Positions 7,630-15,429 of a stretch of 64,000 nucleotides of DNA are shown here, piece after piece. The DNA is from Bradyrhizobium symbiodeficiens. GTDB taxonomy: Bacteria; Pseudomonadota; Alphaproteobacteria; Rhizobiales; Xanthobacteraceae. The position numbers were made by a program, and so were the translations under genes. Below the pieces are notes generated by a model. It was not told where the DNA came from. It did no database searches and was given only the letters and a program-made list of their open reading frames with translations. The stretch spans positions 558,001 through 622,000 of the forward strand of contig NZ_CP029427.2 in assembly GCF_002266465.3 (NCBI RefSeq), read 5' to 3'. Position 1 is the stretch's first letter. Every line of letters starts with the position of its first letter.

Positions 7630-7920
7630 CGTGTTGAAATGGTCGTTGTGGCCTTCCCGCGGGCGCGCCGTCCTACTTTTCTCGCGCAGTTAGTCGCTCG
7701 TTTTGCGGCCGAAATGGCTAGAAATGAAGCTCGCTCGGGACTGCAAGCTGAGCGTTAGGCAACCGCGCTTTGCTGAAGTTCCGCGACAAGAAACTCATTC
7801 CCTGCGCCGCCAAGGTCTCTGATATCAATTTTGAGCACATTAACTCGCTCTTGATTTCGACGCGGAGCAACCATAAGCTGCCCCAGTTGTCGCACTCACT
7901 TGACCAATATGGAGGCCATT

Positions 7921-8259
7921 ATGCCCCTACTTGATGGTGCCGGCACTGAAACCTGCATAGTCTATCATCCCAACGACAAATTGGCCGAGATAATCGCCCA
8001 AGCTTGGAGCAGTTCGGAGTACAGGGATCGACTACTGAAGGACACGGCCAACGTTTTTAAACAGGCGGGTATTTTTGTAGAAGATCCGATTGTGGTGACT
8101 GAGGCTGATTTCAAAAGTCAAAAATTCGATAAAGACAAGCATAAGGTCTTTGTGCTGCCTGATGCGCCTTCAGAGAAGCATTTTGACAAGTCGGCCATAC
8201 AAGGCAATTTGATCGATACGGCGCGCGTTAAGATGGCTTTCACATGCTGCGGAATTTGA
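7921..8259 (+). CDS. NHLP-type RiPP precursor-like peptide with C-terminal CCGI, 112 aa
   Basis: Residues 20-82 match the nitrile-hydratase-alpha-derived leader (NHLP) pattern: a helix with AQAWSSSEYRDRLLKDTANV, then a G-[IV]-x-V strand region, and the closing VFVLPDAP that resembles the conserved LP-P end of such leaders. The following 30-residue tail (83-112) would be the core and ends FTCCGI, with Cys109 and Cys110; the only other Cys is Cys12. The metal-binding VC-x-x-C-S-C motif of true nitrile hydratase is absent, so it is not an enzyme. I chose the ATG at 7921 because a perfect GGAGG lies five bases before it; upstream in-frame ATGs lack one. The next gene, 145 bp downstream, could encode the modifying enzyme. 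Peptide modification is an inference. Confidence 0.65.
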   Translation: MPLLDGAGTETCIVYHPNDKLAEIIAQAWSSSEYRDRLLKDTANVFKQAGIFVEDPIVVTEADFKSQKFDKDKHKVFVLPDAPSEKHFDKSAIQGNLIDTARVKMAFTCCGI

Positions 8260-8404
8260 GGCTCGATGGGTTGGTCAGGTGCTCGTAGCGACCTCGATCC
8301 GCTAGCGTAAATGGTTCCTGGCTGACAAGCAAAGCCGAACGCATCACGCACGCCCGTCTTTTCGGCATGTGGCGATGGGTGCGCCTATCCTTTGGAAGGA
8401 CGCC

Positions 8405-9274
8405 ATGACTCATCTAGAAACAGAATGGGCAGAAGTTGCAGGCAATACGGTTATCATTGCCCGCGATGCGGGAGAGGTTTGGTTTTACGCCTCCCGTGGA
8501 CTGGAGGAGGCTGCTCTTCCCTTCGCCAAACCCATGACCTGCAAAGGTACACTCCACAGCACAGTCGGATTGCTCGATGGCGCAATCAGGCTCGCCTTCG
8601 AAAGGACGGATGACCAACCTGCAAAGCCTGATCCTAGTCTAGTTCGTTACATATACAGTTTGGTAGGCGCATACTATACATCGAAAGATACGCCTCGAAA
8701 TCTCTTGCGCGCTGCCAAGCGCTTCAAGGAAATTGGAAGAGCAGAGGTCGGCCACTATCTCGAAATTCGTGCTCAGGAAGAAGCAGGTCACGAACGGCTG
8801 GCCCTCAAGGATCTTTATGCTTTGGGACTGCCCGCCAAGCAGATTGTGGCAAACTGCCAGCCGGCCAGTGTCCAGCCACTGTGCGCACTTTTTGATGATT
8901 ATTGCATTCAAGATTATCCCATGGACACCATCGGATTTTCGTACTGTTCGGAACGCATTGCCGCCGTAAAGCCCAAGGCCGAAATCGAGGCGGTGAAGTC
9001 GCTCCTTCCTTGTGGGGTTGATGCTACACGATTTCTTAGAAGTCACAGCAGCTTAGGAAGCGAAGTCTCGCACGTTGAGGAGACCATAGAATTCGTAGCA
9101 GAGCTTCCAGCAACCGATCGAATACAGGTCGTTCAAGCGACTTATCGATCCGCAGTACTCATGGCGGAAAGACGTCGTCTTGAGAGCATCAAGTCCGAAG
9201 CTGAGATTTGGAAAGAGCTTGAGTTGAGAGCAGGGCGGAAGCTGCATCTGCCGAAAGGAGCTGAGGTTGAGTAG
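8405..9274 (+). CDS. putative heme-oxygenase-like di-iron protein, partner of the NHLP peptide
   Basis: This 289-aa soluble protein is predicted to be mostly helical. Residues 109-130 (EIGRAEVGHYLEIRAQEEAG, then HE) and 220-230 (EVSHVEETIEF) carry closely spaced Glu/His residues (Glu114, His117, Glu120, Glu126, His129, His223, Glu226). These resemble the E...H and HxxE ligand pairs of the TenA/PqqC/heme-oxygenase-like di-iron oxidase superfamily. Five other Cys residues are scattered through the chain. The start at 8405 is set by GGAAGGA four bases upstream. It follows the NHLP-like precursor gene on the same strand, so a role in oxidising that peptide's Cys-rich tail is plausible. The fold assignment is from motif pattern only. 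An unrelated helical protein remains possible. Confidence 0.5.
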   Translation: MTHLETEWAEVAGNTVIIARDAGEVWFYASRGLEEAALPFAKPMTCKGTLHSTVGLLDGAIRLAFERTDDQPAKPDPSLVRYIYSLVGAYYTSKDTPRNLLRAAKRFKEIGRAEVGHYLEIRAQEEAGHERLALKDLYALGLPAKQIVANCQPASVQPLCALFDDYCIQDYPMDTIGFSYCSERIAAVKPKAEIEAVKSLLPCGVDATRFLRSHSSLGSEVSHVEETIEFVAELPATDRIQVVQATYRSAVLMAERRRLESIKSEAEIWKELELRAGRKLHLPKGAEVE

Positions 9275-9859
9275 AGTTAGAGTGCAGATTCTCTTTGTTT
9301 GAATGACTGAGCATGAAATGCGGGCGCTTCTCTTTGGCTCGAAGATACCCAGCCGTAGTTGCAGCTGTGAAGTTTTTGTTTGTTTTTAGCAAGCACGCAG
9401 AAATCGCGTTTCAGATTTCGAAAGGTGGCGTCGACCGCGTCCAGTGCGTCGTGTAGCCAAGGTCAGGCCAACTGGCCAACTGCGGGCAATTTGCAGAGCT
9501 TGGTCGTATCGCGTTCGAGCAGCTGATGGTGTGTGCATCGCGCGGACGTGCTTAATGGCACCAAGTCAGGAGAGACCATCCAGGAGCGTCCATTCGCTCA
9601 TGGGCCGAGGGCGCTGAGGCCTGGGGGTTGGCTTGCGAGGCCTTAGACCGCGCGCTTGGCTTCCTCGCTACCGCTCGGCCATTCCCTAAATAGGGGGCGT
9701 AGCTGCAAAAGCGCCGTTGGCGGCGCCATTCTTGGCCAGCGGAGCCACGGTATCGGAATGCGGAGAAGCCTGACGCGCACTTATCTTTCCTATCGAGAGC
9801 ACCTGAGACGCAGCGGTTGAGCAAGTTTTTTTCTAGTTTCTCTCCCTCCGCCATAGGCC
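9275..9859. other. no gene recognised; likely edge between accessory and core DNA
   Basis: No supported gene lies here. A 28-codon frame at 9303 ending in Cys-rich sequence lacks an RBS, and a 108-codon minus-strand frame at 9552-9878 overlaps the LysR gene end and reads as non-coding. Base composition shifts from the mixed left part to the GC-rich right part within this stretch, which suggests an island boundary. No integrase or att repeat was identified. Confidence 0.35.
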
Positions 9860-10813
9860 TCATCCCACCAATTTCCACTTCCCATCCCCCGTCCGCTTCA
9901 GCGTGGGGTCACTCACACGCACATGCTCGGCGAGGAAATCGATGAACGCGCGCACGCGCGCGGGCAGGGGCGCGCTATGGCCGACATAGACCGCGTGGAT
10001 GTCTTCGCGGTCGCCCGGATTGTTGCTTTGTAGCACTGGCACGAGACGGCCGGATTCGATGTCGGGGCCGATGTGGAAGAGGGCGAGGCGGGCAAGGCCC
10101 ACGCCGCCCAGTGCGAGGCGTCGGGCGACTTCGCCGTCGCTGGCGCGCGCCACGGGCGGCGGCACGGCTTCCTCGGTGTGATCGCCGCGATTGAATGGCC
10201 AGCCGCGGATCGCGCGCGGAAAGGTCCAGCCGATGCCGCGGTGATCGGCGAGATCGGCCGGGGTCTTCGGCGTGCCGCAGCGGGCGAGATAATCCGGCGC
10301 GCCGACCACGACCATGCGGCTGGTGCCGAGTTTTCGTGCGATGAGACGTGACGCACGCAATGGGCCGACACGGATTGCAACGTCGGCCCGTTCCTGCATC
10401 AGGTCGATCAGGGTGTCCGTGAGCATGAGATCGAGCGTGACGTCGGGATGCTCTTTCAGGAAGCGCGGGATCAGCGGCATCACATGCAGCATGCCGAATG
10501 GAATGTTGCTGTTCACCGTTAGGCGGCCGCGCGGGGCTGCGCCGGAGGCTGCCTCGCGTTCGGCTTCCTCCATCTCCGCGAGGATCCGAACAGCCCGCTG
10601 GTAGAACGCCTGGCCTTCTTCGGTCAGCGTCAGCTTGCGCGTGGTGCGGTTGACGAGCCGCGAGCCGAGCCGAGCTTCGAGCCGCGAGATCAGCTTGCTC
10701 ACGCCCGACGGCGTCAGGCGCAGTTTTCGCGCGGCCGGGGTGAACCCGCCGAGATCGACGACGCGGAGGAAAACTTCCATCTCGGCGGAGCGGTTGGTGT
10801 CGAAACGGGCCAT
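9860..10813 (-). CDS. LysR-family transcriptional regulator
   Basis: The 317-aa protein has the LysR layout. An N-terminal winged helix-turn-helix spans residues 8-68 (FLRVVDLGGFTPAARKLRLT, then SGVSKLISRLEARLG), followed by a linker helix and a two-lobe effector domain from about residue 92 (GRLTVNSNIPFGMLHVMPLI) to 300. The effector is unknown. It is divergent from an MFS efflux gene with a 98-bp intergenic region. LysR proteins usually control such a divergent neighbour and themselves, so regulation of the transporter is the simplest inference. A weak GGAT-N7-ATCC inverted repeat at 10838-10852 lies between them and could be part of the binding site. Confidence 0.92.
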   Translation of the reverse strand: MARFDTNRSAEMEVFLRVVDLGGFTPAARKLRLTPSGVSKLISRLEARLGSRLVNRTTRKLTLTEEGQAFYQRAVRILAEMEEAEREAASGAAPRGRLTVNSNIPFGMLHVMPLIPRFLKEHPDVTLDLMLTDTLIDLMQERADVAIRVGPLRASRLIARKLGTSRMVVVGAPDYLARCGTPKTPADLADHRGIGWTFPRAIRGWPFNRGDHTEEAVPPPVARASDGEVARRLALGGVGLARLALFHIGPDIESGRLVPVLQSNNPGDREDIHAVYVGHSAPLPARVRAFIDFLAEHVRVSDPTLKRTGDGKWKLVG

Positions 10814-10911
10814 GGTGAATTCACGTCACAAATGATTGGATTGCGGACATCCTATCGGTTTCGCCGCGGCACGGCTATCTGCGTGGCTCGTCTCATCCAT
10901 TGGAGCCACTC

Positions 10912-12093
10912 ATGCCTCCCGCCGTCCTCGCTCTCACCGCCGGTGCCTTCGGCATCGGCACCACCGAATTCATCATCATGGGGCTCCTGCTCCAGGTCGC
11001 CGCCGACATGCACGTCTCGATACCGATCGCGGGCCTGCTGATCTCCGGTTATGCGCTCGGCGTGTTCGTCGGAGCGCCGGTGCTGACGCTCGCCACACGG
11101 CGGATGCCGCGCAAAACCGTGCTGCTGGCGCTGATGGCGATTTTCACAGTGGGCAATGCGGCCTGCGCGGTCGCGCCGAACTACGAATTGCTGATGGCGG
11201 CGCGGGTGCTGACTTCGTTGGCCCACGGCACCTTCTTCGGTGTCGGATCGGTGGTGGCGACCAGCCTGGTCGCTGAGAACAAGCGCGCCTCCGCGATCGC
11301 CACCATGTTCATCGGCCTCACGGTCGCGACGTTGCTGGGCGTGCCCTTCGGGGCCTGGTTCGGGCTGATGCTCGGCTGGCGCGCGGCGTTCTGGGCGGTG
11401 ACGGTCATCGGCGTGATGGCGTTCGCGGTGGTGGCAGTGTTCGTGCCCGGCCATGTCGGCAGCGGCGACAAGCCGATCTCGCTCGCTGAGGAAATCTCGG
11501 TGCTGCGACAGCCGCAGGTGCTGCTCGGCCTAGCCATGACCGTGTTCGGCTTTGCCGGCCTGTTCGTCGTCTTCACCTACATCCAGCCGATTCTGACGCG
11601 CTTCACCGGATTCTCGGAGGCGGCGGTCTCGCCGATCCTGCTGGTATTCGGCGTCGGACTCGCGATCGGCAACGTCGCTGGCGGCAAGCTGGCCGACCGC
11701 GGCCTCGCCGGCGCGCTGATCGGCACGCTTGCCGCGCTCGCTATCGTGCTCCTTGGCCTCGCCGCCGTGCTGTCGATCAAAGTCGGGGCGATCGTGCTGA
11801 TCCTGCTGCTCGGCATCGCCGCTTTTGCGACCGTCGCTCCACTCCAGCTTCGCGTGCTGGAGGCGGCCGGCCCCAGCGGGCGCACGCTCGCCTCGAGCCT
11901 CAACATCGCCGCGTTCAATCTCGGCAACGCGCTCGGCGCCTGGGTTGGCGGCGCCACCATCGATCGCGGGCTCGGCCTCCCGGCGCTGCCGCTGGTTGCA
12001 GCCGGTATTACCGCTGTCGGGCTCGTGCTGGCGCTGTGGAGCCTCCGGCTCGACCGCGCGCGGGATGCGATCGCGGCGTGTCCTGCCGAATGA
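10912..12093 (+). CDS. MFS efflux transporter (DHA1/AraJ type)
   Basis: This 393-aa inner-membrane protein has about 12 hydrophobic helices and the drug:H+ antiporter-1 pattern. The first helix region carries GAFGIGTTEFIIMGLL, typical of AraJ/PbuE/YdhP-like exporters, and the motif A region is AGLLISGYALGVFVGAPVLT followed by TRRMPRK. Substrates of this group are sugars, purines or drugs, and none can be chosen here. The ATG at 10912 has GGAG six bases upstream; a TTG four codons earlier is less likely. It is divergent from the LysR gene, which probably regulates it. Length and topology are complete. Confidence 0.9.
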   Translation: MPPAVLALTAGAFGIGTTEFIIMGLLLQVAADMHVSIPIAGLLISGYALGVFVGAPVLTLATRRMPRKTVLLALMAIFTVGNAACAVAPNYELLMAARVLTSLAHGTFFGVGSVVATSLVAENKRASAIATMFIGLTVATLLGVPFGAWFGLMLGWRAAFWAVTVIGVMAFAVVAVFVPGHVGSGDKPISLAEEISVLRQPQVLLGLAMTVFGFAGLFVVFTYIQPILTRFTGFSEAAVSPILLVFGVGLAIGNVAGGKLADRGLAGALIGTLAALAIVLLGLAAVLSIKVGAIVLILLLGIAAFATVAPLQLRVLEAAGPSGRTLASSLNIAAFNLGNALGAWVGGATIDRGLGLPALPLVAAGITAVGLVLALWSLRLDRARDAIAACPAE

Positions 12094-12225
12094 AGCGAAG
12101 TCGCAGCGACCATTCCTGAGGATTGTTCGCATTGGCGCCCGCGCCAACGCGCCATGCAGAAACGCACCTGTACATGCCCGATCCGCCTCCGTAACCTCGC
12201 GCCGCGTAATTTTAGGAGATACCAG

Positions 12226-13848
12226 GTGGCGAAGAAGGCGGCGGCCAAGAAGGTTTTGGCCAAGAAGATTTCAGGCAAGAAGGTTTCGGGCAAGACAATT
12301 GCTTCCAGGAAGCCGGCGACGAAAGCATCGAGCAAGACATCCTCCACCCCGAAGGGCGTTGCTGCGAAGTCTGGGGCGAAGAAGGCTTCTGCCAAGAAGG
12401 CCATCCCGCGCAAACCGGCTTCACCGCGCCGTCCCAAGGGACCGGCCTGGCAATGGTCCGCGGTCGAGACCGCGGCTGCGATCCGCTCCGGCGCAATCTC
12501 CGCGGTCGAGACCGTCGAAGCACATCTCGACCGGATGCGCGCCGTCAATCCGAAGCTGAACGCGGTCGTCGTCGATCTCTCGGAAGAGGCATTGAAGGCT
12601 GCGCATGCCGCGGACAAGCAGCGCGCCAAGGGCGGCGAGCTCGGCCTCCTGCACGGCGTCCCTGTCACCATCAAGGAAAACGTCGATTACGAGGGGCGGC
12701 CGAACTTCAACGGCGTGCCCGCCAACAAGGACCTCATCGCGCCGTCGGACGCGCCAGTGGTGCGCAACCTGAAGAAATCAGGTGCGATCGTCATCGGGCT
12801 CACCAACACGCCGGAATTCTCCTTTCGCGGCTTTACGGACAATCCCCTGCACGGACTGACGCTCAATCCCTGGGATCCCGACATCACCTGCGGCGGCTCG
12901 TCGGGCGGCGCAGGCTCGGCGGTCGCCGCCGGCATCGGCACCATCGCCCATGGCAACGACATCGGCGGTTCGCTGCGCTGGCCGGCGCATTGCAACGGCG
13001 TCGCCACCATCAAGCCGACGCAGGGACGCATCCCCGCGTTCAATGCGAGCGCAACGGCCGAACGGCCGATGCTGGCGCATCTGATGTCGGCGCAGGGGCC
13101 GCTCGCCCGCCACGTCGCGGACGTTCGCCTTGCACTCGAGGTGATGAGCCGGCGCGATCCGCGCGATCCCTGGTGGGTGCCGGCGCCGCTGGTCGGCGAG
13201 AGGCCGAAGGGGCCGATCAAGGTGGCGCTGGCCAAGATCCCCGAGGATATGGAGGTCGACCCATCCGTGCGGGCGGCGCTGCGCCAGGCCGCGGACCATC
13301 TCGAACGCTCCGGCTATCGCGTCAGCGAGGTCGAGGTGCCCGACATCAACGGCGTCTGGCAGACCTGGTGCGACATCATCACCAACGAGACCGTAGTGAT
13401 GCAGGAAGCGGGCATGCTGAAGGTCACCTCGGAGGACTTCCACAAGGCGTGGGACGGCATGAAGGACAAGGCGAACGTGCTCGACCTCAAGGCCTGGATG
13501 CGGGCGACCGCGGCGCGCAGCGGCCACATCCGCGCCTGGCAGCTGTTCTTCGAGGAATATCCGGTGGTGCTGGCGCCGACCACGGTGAAGCCGACGCCGG
13601 GGCCGCGCGACGACACCGTCAGCGCCGAGCGCGTGCGCGAGATCTTCTGGGGTGAGATCCGCTTCATCTCCGCGATCAACGTGCTGGGTCTGCCCGGCGC
13701 CGTGGTGCCGGTGGCGCTTCACGACGGCAAGCCGATCGGCGTGCAGCTCATTGCCGGGCGCTATCGCGAGGACCTCGCGCTCGATGCGGCGGCCGCGATC
13801 GAGAAGCGCGCCGGCGTGCTCGCGCATCGGCTGTGGGAGAGCCTATAG
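12226..13848 (+). CDS. amidase-signature hydrolase with histone-H1-like N-terminal tail
   Basis: This 540-aa protein is a serine amidase with an unusual N-terminal extension. Residues 1-72 are almost only Lys, Ala, Ser, Pro and Gly with repeated AKK motifs (VAKKAAAKKVLAKKISGKK), like histone H1 or bacterial Hc1-type tails. Residues 75-535 are the amidase-signature domain. The Ser-cisSer-Lys triad is recognisable as Lys150 (TIKEN), Ser225 (GGSSGG) and Ser249 (DIGGSLRWPA), with family-typical spacings of 75 and 24. The start is GTG at 12226, seven bases after AGGAG; an upstream ATG at 12154 lacks a Shine-Dalgarno. It converts an unknown amide to acid and ammonia. The tail may bind nucleic acid or acidic polymers. 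Confidence 0.88.
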   Translation: MAKKAAAKKVLAKKISGKKVSGKTIASRKPATKASSKTSSTPKGVAAKSGAKKASAKKAIPRKPASPRRPKGPAWQWSAVETAAAIRSGAISAVETVEAHLDRMRAVNPKLNAVVVDLSEEALKAAHAADKQRAKGGELGLLHGVPVTIKENVDYEGRPNFNGVPANKDLIAPSDAPVVRNLKKSGAIVIGLTNTPEFSFRGFTDNPLHGLTLNPWDPDITCGGSSGGAGSAVAAGIGTIAHGNDIGGSLRWPAHCNGVATIKPTQGRIPAFNASATAERPMLAHLMSAQGPLARHVADVRLALEVMSRRDPRDPWWVPAPLVGERPKGPIKVALAKIPEDMEVDPSVRAALRQAADHLERSGYRVSEVEVPDINGVWQTWCDIITNETVVMQEAGMLKVTSEDFHKAWDGMKDKANVLDLKAWMRATAARSGHIRAWQLFFEEYPVVLAPTTVKPTPGPRDDTVSAERVREIFWGEIRFISAINVLGLPGAVVPVALHDGKPIGVQLIAGRYREDLALDAAAAIEKRAGVLAHRLWESL

Positions 13849-13873
13849 TCCAAGCTCTTCGTTGCCGCAATTG

Positions 13874-13912
13874 CGGCGCCATCTTTCCCCGCAAGGAGAA
13901 GGCATGGCGCCG
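13874..13912 (+). terminator. hairpin after the amidase gene
   Basis: CGGCGCCAT (13874-13882) and ATGGCGCCG (13904-13912) form a 9-bp inverted repeat around a 21-base loop. It lies 25 bases after the amidase stop. There is no U-run, so it may be a REP-like element or a Rho-assisted 3' end instead of a classical terminator. Confidence 0.4.
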
Positions 13913-14014
13913 TCACTGCCATGCGGGTCGAACTTCGTTAATGCGCTTTAACCCGAATCCCGGCCAATTCGCCGACAAGCGTTAGGGTTACTTCCTCGAT
14001 CTCTATGCGAATTA

Positions 14015-14110
14015 TTGTCCGCTTTACCACCCGCCTCTAACAGGAGGGCGGCGGACAACGCACATGCCTCATTCTAGGCCAATAAGTGCGGCCCGCACCA
14101 CGCGGAGGTG
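14015..14110 (+). promoter_or_regulatory. structured mRNA leader of metY, candidate riboswitch-like element
   Basis: Three consecutive hairpins precede metY. Hairpin 1 pairs TTGTCCG (14015-14021) with CGGACAA (14052-14058), with an inner CCGCC/GGCGG stem (14031-14035/14047-14051). Hairpin 2 pairs CGCAC (14059-14063) with GTGCG (14086-14090), with inner GCCT/AGGC. Hairpin 3 pairs CACC (14096-14099) with GGTG (14107-14110) and would partly mask the GGAGG Shine-Dalgarno (14104-14108). The sequence does not match the SAM-II consensus that I know. Confidence 0.45.
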
Positions 14111-14115
14111 GCACG

Positions 14116-15417
14116 ATGCGCAACGAGACGATCGCTATTCACGCCGGCTACGAGCCCGAAGCCACCACGCACGCGGTCGCCGTGCCGATCTACCAGACCG
14201 CGGCTTACGCCTTCGACAGCGCCGATCACGGTGCGGCGCTCTTCAATCTCGAGGCCGAAGGCTTTCGCTACAGCCGCATCGCCAATCCCACCAGCGCGGT
14301 GCTGGAGAAGCGTATCGCTGAGCTCGAAGGCGGCGTCGGCGCACTCGCGGTCGCGACCGGTCAGGCGGCGCTGCATTTCGCCTTCGTCAACGTCGCCGAT
14401 CACGGCGGCAACATCGTTTCCATGCCGCAGCTCTACGGCACCACGCACACGCTGCTCTCGCACATCCTGCCGCGCCAGGGCATCACCGGCCGCTTCGCCG
14501 AGAGCGACAAGCCGGAGGCGGTCGAGAAGCTGATCGACGAGAACACCCGCGCGGTGTTCGCCGAGACCATCGGAAATCCTGCCGGCAATGTCTGCGACAT
14601 CGAGGCGCTGGCCAGGATCGCGCATGCGCATGGCGTGCCGCTGATCGTCGACAACACCGTCGCAACCCCGATTCTGCTCAAGCCGTTCGACTACGGCGCC
14701 GATATCGCCGTGCACTCGCTGACCAAGTTCCTGGGCGGTCACGGCACCACGCTCGGCGGCGCCATCGTCGATTCCGGAAACTTCCCCTGGGCGAAATACG
14801 CCGACCGCTTCCCTGCCTACAACAAGCCGGATGCCTCCTATCACGGCCTCGTCTATGCCGAGCGCTTCGGCAAGACCGCCTATATCGAGCGGGCGCGCAG
14901 CGTCTATCAGCGCACCATGGGCTCGGTGCTGTCGCCGTTCAACGCGTTCCTGCTGCTCCAGGGCATCGAGACCGTCGCGCTGCGCATGGAGCGTCATGTC
15001 GAGAACGCCCGCAAGGTCGCCGAATTCCTCCGCAAGGATCCGCGCGTCGCCTGGGTCAATTACACCGGCTTCCCCGACAGCCCCTATTATCCGCTGGTGC
15101 AGAAATATCTCGACGGCAACGCCTCCTCCCTGTTCACCTTCGGCATCAAGGGCGGGATGGAGGCGGGCAAGTCCTTCTATGACGCGCTGAAGCTGATCAC
15201 GCGCCTCGTCAATATCGGCGATGCCAAGTCGCTGGCCTGCCATCCGGCCTCGACCACCCACCGCCAGATGTCGGCAGAGCAGCAGCGCGTTGCCGGCGTC
15301 CTGCCGGAGACGATCCGGCTGTCGATCGGCATCGAGCACGTCTCCGACATCATCGAGGACATTGACCAGGCGCTGGACAAGGCCTGCCGGTCAGCGCGCC
15401 TCGAGGCCGCGGAGTAG
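14116..15417 (+). CDS. metY: O-acetylhomoserine (thiol)-lyase / aminocarboxypropyltransferase
   Basis: This 433-aa PLP enzyme makes homocysteine from O-acylhomoserine and sulfide in methionine synthesis. It shows the Cys/Met-metabolism PLP fold: RYSRIANPTSAVLEKRIAEL (51-70), GTTHTLL near residue 110, and the PLP lysine Lys204 in HSLTKFLGGHGT. Length and the GHGT motif fit MetY better than the shorter MetZ. The ATG at 14116 follows GGAGG by seven bases. An acyltransferase gene (metA-like) starts 12 bases downstream, so the two consecutive methionine steps are co-transcribed. A structured leader suggests feedback control at RNA level, which is inferred. Confidence 0.93.
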   Translation: MRNETIAIHAGYEPEATTHAVAVPIYQTAAYAFDSADHGAALFNLEAEGFRYSRIANPTSAVLEKRIAELEGGVGALAVATGQAALHFAFVNVADHGGNIVSMPQLYGTTHTLLSHILPRQGITGRFAESDKPEAVEKLIDENTRAVFAETIGNPAGNVCDIEALARIAHAHGVPLIVDNTVATPILLKPFDYGADIAVHSLTKFLGGHGTTLGGAIVDSGNFPWAKYADRFPAYNKPDASYHGLVYAERFGKTAYIERARSVYQRTMGSVLSPFNAFLLLQGIETVALRMERHVENARKVAEFLRKDPRVAWVNYTGFPDSPYYPLVQKYLDGNASSLFTFGIKGGMEAGKSFYDALKLITRLVNIGDAKSLACHPASTTHRQMSAEQQRVAGVLPETIRLSIGIEHVSDIIEDIDQALDKACRSARLEAAE

Positions 15418-15429
15418 GCGGCGGCGCCC

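Noticed and set aside
7750..7785. Sigma-54-like GG...GC promoter before the NHLP gene
   Set aside because: The spacing between the GG and GC elements is 12 instead of 10 bases.
7921..8259. Nitrile hydratase alpha subunit
   Set aside because: The VCxxCSC metal-binding motif is absent and the protein is too short.
9303..9389. 28-aa ORF ending in a Cys-rich sequence, possible second peptide
   Set aside because: No Shine-Dalgarno, no leader-like pattern, and an overlapping frame of equal quality.
9552..9878. 108-codon minus-strand ORF before the LysR gene end
   Set aside because: Overlaps the LysR 3' end, reads as low-complexity basic sequence, no RBS.
13981..14115. SAM-II riboswitch upstream of metY
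   Set aside because: Hairpins are present, but the SAM-II consensus pseudoknot sequence is not seen, so only a structured leader is reported.
14074..15339. 421-codon antisense frame opposite metY
   Set aside because: Shadow frame of GC-rich coding DNA; composition is Arg/Asp/Val-skewed, no RBS, and metY is unambiguous.
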